Positions 17,831 to 26,080 of a DNA stretch of 64,000 nt are shown one piece after another. The translations under genes were made by a program, and so were the position numbers. How positions within the stretch are numbered: position 1 is the first letter of the stretch; each line of letters opens with the position of its first letter. The notes under the pieces were generated by a model. The model saw only the letters and a program-made list of their open reading frames with translations, had not been told where the DNA came from and searched no databases. The DNA is from an uncultured Draconibacterium sp. (GTDB lineage: Bacteria > Bacteroidota > Bacteroidia > Bacteroidales > Prolixibacteraceae), in NCBI RefSeq assembly GCF_963677155.1, contig NZ_OY781884.1, positions 1,224,001-1,288,000 of the forward strand. Direction: 5' to 3'.

Positions 17831-17862
17831 AAGCCTTTCGCATATGCGGAGGGCTTTTTTGT
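17831..17862 (+). terminator. Strong Rho-independent terminator after the tRNA fragment
   Basis: AAGCCTTTCGCAT at 17831-17843 pairs with ATGCGGAGGGCTT along 13 positions, including two G-T wobbles, followed by a T-run. This is a textbook intrinsic terminator, probably inherited with the tRNA 3' end. Confidence 0.85.
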
Positions 17863-18089
17863 TTGTAATAAAACAGAAACCTGTTTCATCGAAGTTGAAA
17901 AAAGAAAAGCGCAGTGAATAAAATCAACAAGGCTCTTTTTGAGCATCCTTCCCTATTTTAGGATTCATTTTAAATAAATTCGCCCCAACTCTTTAAGCAC
18001 TGATATTCAATAAATTAATTATTCTTCTTTTTATTCCTTCTTTGGATTTGGTTAGCTCACCTGATTCTGTTCGTTGCAAGATAGCCTCA

Positions 18090-19304
18090 TCATACTTCTT
18101 CAGCCAGCATAAATTCAATTCCATGCATTAGCCCATCCAACTCGGCCAGCCCTTTTAACCGGCCAATTAACGGATATCCGGGATTGTAATTGTATTTGTA
18201 GTCGTCCATTATTCTGATACCGTGATCCGGCCTAACAGGCATCTTAACATCGCTTCTACCTGCTTGTATTCTGCGCTTCTGCTCTTTTATCAATGCATAC
18301 ATTATTTTCATCATATTCTGCGAACCGGTTAAATGCCCCGATTCGTAAAAACTGCCATCCTCAAGCAGCAGGGTATTTCGTAAATGAACAAAATGAATAC
18401 GGTCATGGGTTTTTTCGATCACCTCCAACAAGTCGTTTTCTTTTCGTGCAGAGAGCGATCCGGCACAAAAAGTTACGCCGTTGTTTGGAGAAGTGTTTGC
18501 TTTAAAAAGCCACTCGTAGTCCTCTAGCTGACCAATAATACGCGGTAGTCCCAATACCGGAAACGGTGGATCATCAGGATGGATGGCCAGTTTTACTCCT
18601 GCTTCTTCAGCCACCGGAATTACATCGTCGAGAAAAGCTTTTAAATTCTTCCGTAACTGTTCTTTTCCAATACTCTTGTAACGATCAATAAACTCCAGAA
18701 AAAGGCCTTTAGGGTCGGAAACAGAACCATCAATAACTCCGTCGATAAAACCCTGTGTAACCACAATTATATTGTAAGCCAACTCTTCGGCTTCCTGTTC
18801 TGTCATTTTCTGAAAAACGGCTTTGGCATTTTCAACAATGTCGACTGGATAATCGGCTTCTGCTCCCGGGCGTTTCAGAATAAAAACATCGAACGCCACA
18901 AAGGTCGGGAAATCAAAATACATCGATTCGCCACCGTTTTTTAGCTTAAAATGCAAATCGGTACGTGCCCAGTCTAAAACCGGCATAAAATTGTAGCAGA
19001 TGGTATCGATGCCACATTCGCCGAGATTTCGCACCGATTGTTGGTAATTGGCAATTAAACGGTCGCGATCATTCGAACAAATTTTTATTCCTTCAGATAC
19101 GGGGAGACTCTCTACAACACTCCATCGCATGCCTCGTTTTTCAATTGCTGTTTTTACCTTTAAAATTTCTTCTACCGGCCACACTTCGCCATTTGGAATG
19201 TGATGTAAAGCTGTCACTACACCTTCCACTCCCATTTGTTGCAAATCATCAAGCGTCACCAAATCTTTCTCTCCAAACCAACGCCACGTTTTTTCTAAAG
19301 CCAT
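18090..19304 (-). CDS. uxuA: Mannonate dehydratase
   Basis: A 404-residue cytoplasmic enzyme converting D-mannonate to 2-keto-3-deoxygluconate. It is recognisable along its whole length as UxuA: start MALEKTWRWFGEKDLVTLDDLQQMGVEGVVTALHHIPNG, metal-site segments FCAGSLSA, IHFVHLRN and the late PVRPDHGIRIMDD. Length is close to the usual 390-400. The ATG at 19304 is the only good start. It lies at the end of the xylan region, downstream of the SDR oxidoreductase but beyond a hairpin terminator, so it may be transcribed by read-through or from its own promoter. Context indicates use of (4-O-methyl)glucuronic acid released from xylan by GH115 and GH67. Confidence 0.95.
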   Translation of the reverse strand: MALEKTWRWFGEKDLVTLDDLQQMGVEGVVTALHHIPNGEVWPVEEILKVKTAIEKRGMRWSVVESLPVSEGIKICSNDRDRLIANYQQSVRNLGECGIDTICYNFMPVLDWARTDLHFKLKNGGESMYFDFPTFVAFDVFILKRPGAEADYPVDIVENAKAVFQKMTEQEAEELAYNIIVVTQGFIDGVIDGSVSDPKGLFLEFIDRYKSIGKEQLRKNLKAFLDDVIPVAEEAGVKLAIHPDDPPFPVLGLPRIIGQLEDYEWLFKANTSPNNGVTFCAGSLSARKENDLLEVIEKTHDRIHFVHLRNTLLLEDGSFYESGHLTGSQNMMKIMYALIKEQKRRIQAGRSDVKMPVRPDHGIRIMDDYKYNYNPGYPLIGRLKGLAELDGLMHGIEFMLAEEV

Positions 19305-19439
19305 TTTCTATCTATTTATATTTTTTGCACGAACATAGTAACATGAAAGATACCTACTGCAGATTATGCTGATAAAAATCTTAATGTTTGAATACCCCTG
19401 CGATATCTACGATTAACATTCAGCACATTAAAAATAAAG

Positions 19440-19471
19440 AAAGTGGCAATACCTAAAAGGCATACCACTTT
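19440..19471 (-). terminator. Hairpin terminator downstream of the SDR gene
   Basis: AAAGTGG at 19440-19446 pairs with CCACTTT at 19465-19471, with partial inner pairing (CCT/AGG). On the minus strand it lies 46 bases after the SDR stop and is followed by TCTTTATTTTT, so it separates the GH43-SDR unit from uxuA. Confidence 0.6.
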
Positions 19472-19516
19472 ATTTTTATCTATTTCTAAAACAAATTAAT
19501 GTTGGTCGGGTTCAAT

Positions 19517-20323
19517 TTACACACCGCTAAACGAGCTAAACCCACCATCAACAGGAAGAATTACACCTGTTATAAATGATGCTGCATCAGAGCATAAAAA
19601 CTGCACCGCTCCGTTCAGTTCTTTTATATCGCCAAAGCGTCCCATTGGTGTGCGGGCCAGCACTTTTTTGCTACGCTCGGTGTACGACCCGTCGGGGTTG
19701 ATCAGCACATTTCGGTTCTGGTCGCCGATAAAGAAGCCCGGAGCGATAGAATTTACTCTCACCTTTTCGCTGAATTTGGTTGCCATTTCCATGGCCATCC
19801 ACTGCGTAAAAATATTAATCGCCGTTTTGGCTGTTGAGTACCCCAAAACCCTTGTAATTGCGGAGTAAGTAGCCATCGATGAAATGGTAATGATACTTCC
19901 CTCTCCTCTGTTTGCCATGGCTTCGCCAAACACCAAACTAGGGTATACTGTTCCATTCATATTCAAATCGTTCACTCGTTCGAAGTCCTCGATTTTCATA
20001 TCAAAAACAGTTTGCTCCTCGGTTAAGGTAGCCCCCGGGAGATTTCCTCCGGCAGCATTTATCAGGATGTCAATCTGCCCCCATTTCTCAAGAATGGTAT
20101 CGCGGGTTTGTTTCAATTCACTCATTTCCAAAACACTTGAAACAAAACCGATGGCCTCGCCTCCAAGTTCCTTCAGTTCTTCAACCCGGTTATTTACATT
20201 CTCTTCGCGAATATCGAGAACGGCCACTTTAACGCCAGCCTCAATTAAACTGCGGGCGATACTTCCTCCTAAAACTCCACCACCACCGGTTACTATGGCA
20301 ACCTTATCTTTTAAACTAAACAT
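19517..20323 (-). CDS. uxuB: SDR-family D-mannonate oxidoreductase (fructuronate reductase)
   Basis: A 268-residue classical short-chain dehydrogenase. The nucleotide-binding motif is TGGGGVLGGSIA near residues 12-23, NAAG follows strand 4, the catalytic Ser is in ITISS, and the active-site Tyr/Lys pair is in YSTAK. The C-terminus has the PVDGGFSSFSGV end seen in SDR-type mannonate oxidoreductases such as the Bacillus UxuB type. It would reduce D-fructuronate to D-mannonate, feeding UxuA encoded next. It starts 17 bases after the GH43 stop, so the two are one operon. SDR membership is certain; the substrate comes from sequence likeness and the adjacent uxuA. A related sugar-acid dehydrogenase is the alternative. 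Confidence 0.85.
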   Translation of the reverse strand: MFSLKDKVAIVTGGGGVLGGSIARSLIEAGVKVAVLDIREENVNNRVEELKELGGEAIGFVSSVLEMSELKQTRDTILEKWGQIDILINAAGGNLPGATLTEEQTVFDMKIEDFERVNDLNMNGTVYPSLVFGEAMANRGEGSIITISSMATYSAITRVLGYSTAKTAINIFTQWMAMEMATKFSEKVRVNSIAPGFFIGDQNRNVLINPDGSYTERSKKVLARTPMGRFGDIKELNGAVQFLCSDAASFITGVILPVDGGFSSFSGV

Positions 20324-20340
20324 TTCTTTTCTTATAAAAT

Positions 20341-21312
20341 TTATTCTGCTGTCCCTTCAATTGTAATAATTTTTCCTTCGGCATCATACTCCATCTCCAC
20401 AACTTTCAGGCTGCGCAGCCAGGTTTTGCCATTTGAAGGTACACAATCGTGATGAAACAGGTACCATTTGCCCTTAAATTCAACAATTGAATGGTGTGTT
20501 GTCCACCCCACAACCGGTGTTAAAATTACGCCCTGGTAAGTAAACGGGCCATAGGGACTATCTCCAATAGCGTAGCATAGTTTGTGGGTGTTTCCGGTTG
20601 AATACGAAAAGTAATATTTACCGTTGTATTTGTGCATCCATGAAGCTTCGAAAAAACGTCGGTCGTTATCGCCTGCTTTTATTGGCTCGCCGTTTTCATC
20701 CAAAATAACCAAAGCTTTTGGTTCTTCGCCAAACTCCAGCATATCGTCGCTTAGTTTAGCAACACGTGCGGGAAGTGCCTGCTCATCGTCCGCAGGTTCC
20801 TGGCCACATTCAATGGCTTTGTTATCGCGGTAACGCTGCAACTGGCCACCCCATAAACCACCAAAATACATGTAATGGCTACCATCTTCATCTTCAAAAA
20901 CGCATGGATCGATGGAGTAACTACCTTTCATTGGCGCCTCTTGTGGAACAAATGGCCCCTCAGGTTTATCGCTGATAGCCACACCAATGCGGAAAATATC
21001 GGTTTGGTCTTTCAAAGGAAAGTACAGGTAATACTTACCATTTTTAAAGGCACAGTCGCTATCCCACAACTGGCGGCCTGCCCAGGGTATATCTTTTACA
21101 TCCAATACATTTCCATGGTCGGTTACCTCCCCGTCAATATCATCCATTGAAAAAACATGGTAATCGCGCATATCAAAATGATCGCCATTATCATTTTCAG
21201 GAATTCCCGACTCCACATCATGAGATGGGTAAATGTATATTTTTCCGTTAAAAACGTGTGCTGCCGGATCGGCAGTATAAAGGTTGTCAACAAGATATCG
21301 TGCTTTTTTCAT
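20341..21312 (-). CDS. Intracellular GH43 beta-xylosidase/arabinofuranosidase
   Basis: A 323-residue five-bladed propeller glycosidase with no signal peptide, hence cytoplasmic. The three GH43 acids are visible: Asp15 in YTADPAAHV (base), Asp135 in SIDPCVFEDEDG (pKa modulator) and Glu222 in FFEASWMHKYNGKYY (acid). There is no C-terminal beta-sandwich, so it is a single-domain GH43 of the compact type. It would split imported xylo- or arabinoxylo-oligosaccharides to monosaccharides. It forms an operon with the downstream SDR gene and is preceded by a terminator and a tetranucleotide repeat that separate it from the GH10 operon. Confidence 0.88.
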   Translation of the reverse strand: MKKARYLVDNLYTADPAAHVFNGKIYIYPSHDVESGIPENDNGDHFDMRDYHVFSMDDIDGEVTDHGNVLDVKDIPWAGRQLWDSDCAFKNGKYYLYFPLKDQTDIFRIGVAISDKPEGPFVPQEAPMKGSYSIDPCVFEDEDGSHYMYFGGLWGGQLQRYRDNKAIECGQEPADDEQALPARVAKLSDDMLEFGEEPKALVILDENGEPIKAGDNDRRFFEASWMHKYNGKYYFSYSTGNTHKLCYAIGDSPYGPFTYQGVILTPVVGWTTHHSIVEFKGKWYLFHHDCVPSNGKTWLRSLKVVEMEYDAEGKIITIEGTAE

Positions 21313-21350
21313 TTTATATTATATTTTACTTGCAAATTATTCTCTTCTAC

Positions 21351-21358
21351 CAAAGATA
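21351..21358 (-). promoter_or_regulatory. Candidate -7 box for the GH43-SDR transcript
   Basis: On the minus strand this reads TATCTTTG, a match to TAnnTTTG, 39 bases upstream of the GH43 ATG and just after the upstream terminator. No convincing -33 box is seen. Confidence 0.35.
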
Positions 21359-21368
21359 AATTAAAATT

Positions 21369-21451
<83 letters not shown>

Positions 21452-21466
21452 CTTAAATCAATTATT

Positions 21467-22609
21467 TTATTTTTCAGCGTTGTTTGCTTCTTCAATTAAC
21501 TTTGCCACAATACTTTTTGGCTCATTGTTTCTATCGAACAACAAAGGATAATCAACACGTCCCCGAATTGGGAAATTATTTTTCCACGATGTAGCATCAG
21601 AAACCCCCCAAACGGTCACGCGCGAAACAGCATCAGAATGTTTCAGAAACAGACGGAAAAAGTCGAGCATACGTTCGTCCCACTCGTTCATTTTTTCTAC
21701 TGGAACACCTTCTGTATAAGGGTTCAGGCTTTGCTGATACTCGAAACTGGTAGCAATATCGGCACCAACATCCCTATTTCTGTTAGGTAAAATCGACATG
21801 TCAAGTTCGGTAACCATTACTTTCATTCCTTCGTTAGCATAGGCTTCAATTGCGGCTTCATAATCCTCCAATGAAGGGCTATCCATACCAATGTGTCCCT
21901 GCATACCAATACCGTCAATCCGTATTCCATCAGCTTTTAAATCACGCACCATCTGAACGATTGCATCGCGTTTACCAGGAAACCATTCGTTATAATCATT
22001 GTAGTACAATTCTGCATCAGGATCGGCTTCGTGTGCAAACTGGAAAGCCAGCTTAATAAAGTCGTCGCCAACAATTTGGAGAAACTTACTGTTGCGCATG
22101 CTGCCATCTTCCATAATAGCTTCGTTTACCACATCCCAGCCTTTAATTTTACCTTTATAACGGCCAACTACCGTGTAAATGTGATCTTTCATGCGCTGAA
22201 TCATCACTTCACGCGAAACATCATTTCCTTCATCGTCAGTAAAAAACCAGCGAGGAGCCTGAGAATGCCAGATTAAACAATGACCGGTTATAAATTTATC
22301 GTTCTCAACTCCAAATTCTACAAATTGATCGGGAAGGTCAAAATTGTATTCATTTTCAGTTGGATGAATAGGACCGCTTTTCATACAGTTTTCGGCAACA
22401 ATAGCTTCAAACTGATTTTTAATCACCTCAACTCCGGCACTATCCCTTCCGGTAATTTGCCATTCATTTAAGGCTGTACCAATATAAAATTTACCGGCAA
22501 AAGCATCTTTTAAAGTTGCTGTTTTCTTCGACTGCTTCGTTGTGCCGCTGTTACACGACACCAAACCGACTAGCAGTGCCATCAAAACAAATCCATTAAA
22601 TTTTTTCAT
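21467..22609 (-). CDS. GH10 endo-beta-1,4-xylanase lipoprotein
   Basis: A 380-residue xylanase with a TIM-barrel catalytic domain covering nearly the whole mature protein. Lipobox Cys19 (VGLVSC) anchors it to a membrane. Catalytic residues are clear: acid/base Glu163 in WDVVNEAI and nucleophile Glu268 in VMVTELDMS. GHCLIWHSQAP, the -1/-2 subsite loop, is present, as is WGVSDATSWKNNFP near the end. There is no carbohydrate-binding insert, so it is a small single-domain GH10, suited to decorated xylan and long oligosaccharides. It is the last gene of the operon GH115, acetylesterase, GPH symporter, GH10. Whether it faces outside or the periplasm cannot be told; no strong acidic export signal follows the Cys. 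Confidence 0.95.
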   Translation of the reverse strand: MKKFNGFVLMALLVGLVSCNSGTTKQSKKTATLKDAFAGKFYIGTALNEWQITGRDSAGVEVIKNQFEAIVAENCMKSGPIHPTENEYNFDLPDQFVEFGVENDKFITGHCLIWHSQAPRWFFTDDEGNDVSREVMIQRMKDHIYTVVGRYKGKIKGWDVVNEAIMEDGSMRNSKFLQIVGDDFIKLAFQFAHEADPDAELYYNDYNEWFPGKRDAIVQMVRDLKADGIRIDGIGMQGHIGMDSPSLEDYEAAIEAYANEGMKVMVTELDMSILPNRNRDVGADIATSFEYQQSLNPYTEGVPVEKMNEWDERMLDFFRLFLKHSDAVSRVTVWGVSDATSWKNNFPIRGRVDYPLLFDRNNEPKSIVAKLIEEANNAEK

Positions 22610-22665
22610 TCTTTTAGTATTATGGTTTAAATTATTTCTCCACTTAAAAACTTCATTGTAGCGGA

Positions 22666-24120
22666 TTACATTCTTCTTATATTCAATTCTTCCTGAATCT
22701 GAATTTCTTTGTTCTTATTTATTTCGTAAAAGAAGAGCAGAGCTACGCCGATCAAAAACGGAATCGAAGGGTAAATACTCACCAACATTTTTGCTCCCTG
22801 TGCCACACTTTCGGGCTGAACCACTTCCTGACCAGCCGCCACAGCATCTTTCGATACGTAACCATACAAACCAAGAATCCAGGTAACAATTGCACCTCCA
22901 ATGGCCAAACCAGCTTTTAAGCCCACCATCATTGCGGAAAAGATAATAGCCGTAGCGCGACGATTATTAACCCACTCCGAGTAGTCGGCAACATCGGCAA
23001 TCATTGCCCAAAGAATAGGTGTTGTTACACCATAGAAAAACATGTGCAGTGCCTGTGCTAAAAACATTATGCGAACATCTTCAGGATTGTAAAAAATGAA
23101 GGACACAATAAACAAAGTAGCAATAAATAATGCGGCTCCGAATACATCGCGTTTTCCGAATTTGTTGGCCAGCTTACTGGAAACGGCGATACCGATCATG
23201 GAGCAAATAATTCCTCCGGCGTTAAACAAACCAAAGCCTGCCGATGCTACATCCGATTCAAAAAAGTTCAATCCCACGGCCGACAGCGAATCTAAAATCG
23301 GCTGAATAAAACTTTGCAGTGCTGCCTCATCAACGTAATTATTGAAATAATAAACGTACGATCCTCCTTTCATAGCCAGCGTTACAAAAACCAGAATAGT
23401 AAGCGTTAACATGATGATCCAGGGACGGTTTTTAAACAAGTCGCCCAAATCGTCTTTTAAACTCGATTCCTGTTCTGGACTAGGAATTACACGTTCTTTT
23501 GTAGTAAGAAAAGTGATCAGCAATAACACGGTACCAATGATGGCCATCCAGGTCATTACCGATTCAATTCCCGCAGCTTTATCTCCATCGCCTACATGTA
23601 AAATGATGGGCAGCATAAACACCTGCACAAAAAACTGTGCAAACATTACGGCCGCAAAGCGGTACGAAGACAGACTGTTTCGCTCCGACATATCGCCGGT
23701 TATCACACCGCTTAATGCTGAATAAGGCAGATTACTTGCAGCATATGCCAACAATAAAAGCGTATAAGTTCCGGCTGCATAAATCAGCTTTCCTTTGTAA
23801 GAAAAATCGGGAGTTGTAAATGCCAGTAAAGCAATTACGCCCAACGGAATAGCCGTAAACAAAATCCAGGGACGAAATTTTCCCCATCGTGAACGTGTTC
23901 GGTCGGCCAGTGCTCCAATAATCGGGTTAAATGCAAAGGCTGCTACCAGACCTACCGAGAGCATAATAACTGAAGCATGATCATTTTTCAGTCCATAAAT
24001 GTCAGTGTAGAAAAATGCAAGGAAAGTAACCAGAGTTTGAAACACGAGGTTAGCAGCCAGATCGCCAAGGCTGTATCCTATTTTTTCCAGAACAGAAATC
24101 TTCTGTGAATTAGTTTTCAT
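22666..24120 (-). CDS. GPH-family sugar:cation symporter (xyloside/glucuronide type)
   Basis: A 484-residue inner-membrane transporter with 12 predicted helices. It has the glycoside-pentoside-hexuronide family marks: start KIGYSLGDLAANLVFQ, the loop NPIIGALADRTRSRWGKFRPW, and NLPYSALSGVITGDMSERNSLSSYR. Such proteins import xylosides, glucuronides or oligosaccharides with Na+ or H+. It lies between the acetylesterase and GH10 genes in one operon, so xylo-oligosaccharides, possibly carrying (methyl)glucuronic acid, are the likely substrate. The start ATG at 24120 is 31 bases after the preceding stop. The exact substrate is inferred from context. Confidence 0.9.
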   Translation of the reverse strand: MKTNSQKISVLEKIGYSLGDLAANLVFQTLVTFLAFFYTDIYGLKNDHASVIMLSVGLVAAFAFNPIIGALADRTRSRWGKFRPWILFTAIPLGVIALLAFTTPDFSYKGKLIYAAGTYTLLLLAYAASNLPYSALSGVITGDMSERNSLSSYRFAAVMFAQFFVQVFMLPIILHVGDGDKAAGIESVMTWMAIIGTVLLLITFLTTKERVIPSPEQESSLKDDLGDLFKNRPWIIMLTLTILVFVTLAMKGGSYVYYFNNYVDEAALQSFIQPILDSLSAVGLNFFESDVASAGFGLFNAGGIICSMIGIAVSSKLANKFGKRDVFGAALFIATLFIVSFIFYNPEDVRIMFLAQALHMFFYGVTTPILWAMIADVADYSEWVNNRRATAIIFSAMMVGLKAGLAIGGAIVTWILGLYGYVSKDAVAAGQEVVQPESVAQGAKMLVSIYPSIPFLIGVALLFFYEINKNKEIQIQEELNIRRM

Positions 24121-24151
24121 TTGATTTTTTTAAATTTATAGTATTTTCTAT

Positions 24152-26077
24152 TTAGTCTTCGGTTGTAAACGGCGATGCTGGCAGGTTTTCTTTATTTTTC
24201 AAATTTGATCCGGCCGGATTTCCATCCCAGGCATAACGAACTGCCACCGGTTCTTTTACCTTTCTGCTCCAAACTTTAACCGTATTTTTGCTCATCACTA
24301 CGGCATTGGCCCATACAAACTCACCATCTTCTCCTGCAATCTGAAATCCTTCGAGCCTACTATTTGCATACAATCCTGATCCAACTGATTCGAAAGTAAG
24401 TAATATACTTCCAGCTTCCACTTTCATTGATTTGTAAAGCGGACCGGCACTTACAATCTTATCATTTCCGTAAGCTACTCTTTCAGCCTCCAGATATAAA
24501 CGACGAGCTACTTCTTTTTTGTTAAGCGGATGAATATCATTCCATTCGCCAATATCAAAAGCTACTGCCATTCCGGTATTTGGCAGTTCCAGCGCACGGC
24601 GTTGTGCATCGCGTGTTTCGGCCCATCCATTTTCAACCGGCTGTTTATTCGGAACTCCAAGATTTGCTAACTGAACAAACAGAAAAGGCAAGTCTGCTTT
24701 TTCCATCTGATCTCTCCAATCCACAATCAGATCTTTAAACAACTGACGATATTGAAAGCCACGACCGGCGTTGGTTTCTCCCTGATACCAAATCACCCCT
24801 TTAATCGTGTACTTTTTCATCGGGTTAATTAATGAATTGTATAGTCCGCCAGGACGAAATTGAAGACCGCCCATATTTCCTCTTGGAGGATTTAGCTCGG
24901 CTCCAATATGGTAGTGCCAGTCGCCGGTAATATCAATTACTTCTTTCCCAACACGCACTTCGTAAGGCTTCTCTTCTACAAAACCACCGCGTCCGCCCTG
25001 GTTGAATACGCGTACCATTATCTTGTTTGTGCCAGCTTTTAAAACGCCTTCAGGAATAGTATAAATTCGTGGTGGATATTGATAAGTAATGTTGCCCACA
25101 AAAGTTCCGTTTACAAAAGCCGAGTCGCTGTCGATAATACGTCCCAAGCGCAAAATGGCTTCTTCTCCTGCCAATGATTCATCCAATTCAAATTCCTTGT
25201 AAAACCAGATGGAACCGTTCCAAAAGTTAACTCCTTTATCCGTCCAGTAACCAGGAAGAGAAATCTGTGGCCAACCGGAAACATCAACATCGTCTTTCGA
25301 CCATTTTCCTGTCCCCGGATCGTTTTTGTTAACTTCTGCCCCCCAGTTATATGGTTTTATTTCACCATTCTTTTCAATGTAGGCAGCGCGCATGGAGTCA
25401 ATCCTTTTACCTTGCTCTAACCATTCATCGAGAAACGGTGTTACTTTATTTTTACTCAACCAGGCTTCAGCCGGGGAACCACCAATAGCAGTACTGATTA
25501 TACCAACCGGAACATCTTGAGATTCATGAATCTTATCGGCAAATAACCAGGCAACTGCCGAAAACTCCATAATATTTTCCGGCGTTGATGAAAGCCACTT
25601 TCCATCAGGGTAGTCCGCTCTTTCTCCCTCTGCATTTTCACGTGTTGACGAACGGAAGAGTCGAATCTGATCGGTATTTATTTTCTGAATCTCGTCAGCA
25701 TATAAATCCATAACCCGGTTCAGTTTCAGTTCCATATTCGATTGCCCCGAAGCCAACCAAACATCGCCAATTAAAATATCGTTTAGCACGATATCGTTTA
25801 TGGTCATGGAATACGGACCACCGGCAGCCATTGCATTTAGCTCAAGCTGCCAGTCTCCGTTCCTGTCTGCCTTGATTTTATATACTTCTCCTAAAAATTC
25901 AATTTTAATCTTTTCTCCGGCATCAGCCCAGCCCCAAATCGTAACCGGTTCGTTACGCTGAAGCACCATTCCACTACTTACCAAACGTGGTAATTTTACA
26001 GCAGCGTTTAGTTCTTCTCCAAACACAAAAAGAAGCAACAACGCCAATAAACTGTACTGTATTCTAAATCTCTTCAT
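24152..26077 (-). CDS. SGNH-type acetylesterase (sialate O-acetylesterase family), probable acetylxylan esterase
   Basis: A 641-residue secreted esterase. Signal peptide at 1-25 (LLALLLLFVFGEELNA). The nucleophile motif GQSNM carries Ser113 and the C-terminal DIHPLNK supplies the Asp-His of the triad. WYQGETNA is the third block. A beta-sandwich domain resembling the GH2 sugar-binding fold (FWNGSIWFYKEFELDESLAGEEAILRLGRIIDSDSAFVNG) is inserted between the two halves of the esterase domain, as in other family members of this length. It starts three bases after the GH115 stop, so expression is coupled to it. In a xylan locus, removal of 2-O/3-O acetyl groups is the natural role, though members of this family also act on sialic acid. 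Confidence 0.87.
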   Translation of the reverse strand: MKRFRIQYSLLALLLLFVFGEELNAAVKLPRLVSSGMVLQRNEPVTIWGWADAGEKIKIEFLGEVYKIKADRNGDWQLELNAMAAGGPYSMTINDIVLNDILIGDVWLASGQSNMELKLNRVMDLYADEIQKINTDQIRLFRSSTRENAEGERADYPDGKWLSSTPENIMEFSAVAWLFADKIHESQDVPVGIISTAIGGSPAEAWLSKNKVTPFLDEWLEQGKRIDSMRAAYIEKNGEIKPYNWGAEVNKNDPGTGKWSKDDVDVSGWPQISLPGYWTDKGVNFWNGSIWFYKEFELDESLAGEEAILRLGRIIDSDSAFVNGTFVGNITYQYPPRIYTIPEGVLKAGTNKIMVRVFNQGGRGGFVEEKPYEVRVGKEVIDITGDWHYHIGAELNPPRGNMGGLQFRPGGLYNSLINPMKKYTIKGVIWYQGETNAGRGFQYRQLFKDLIVDWRDQMEKADLPFLFVQLANLGVPNKQPVENGWAETRDAQRRALELPNTGMAVAFDIGEWNDIHPLNKKEVARRLYLEAERVAYGNDKIVSAGPLYKSMKVEAGSILLTFESVGSGLYANSRLEGFQIAGEDGEFVWANAVVMSKNTVKVWSRKVKEPVAVRYAWDGNPAGSNLKNKENLPASPFTTED

Positions 26078-26080
26078 TGG

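Larger units (their letters stand above)
17612..18089. other. Intergenic region at the strand switch
   Basis: 478 bases between the broken methyltransferase and the start of the minus-strand xylan region. It contains the truncated tRNA-like 3' end and its terminator (listed separately). From about 17880 to 18089 I see no gene and no clear terminator for the converging mannonate dehydratase gene. Confidence 0.6.
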
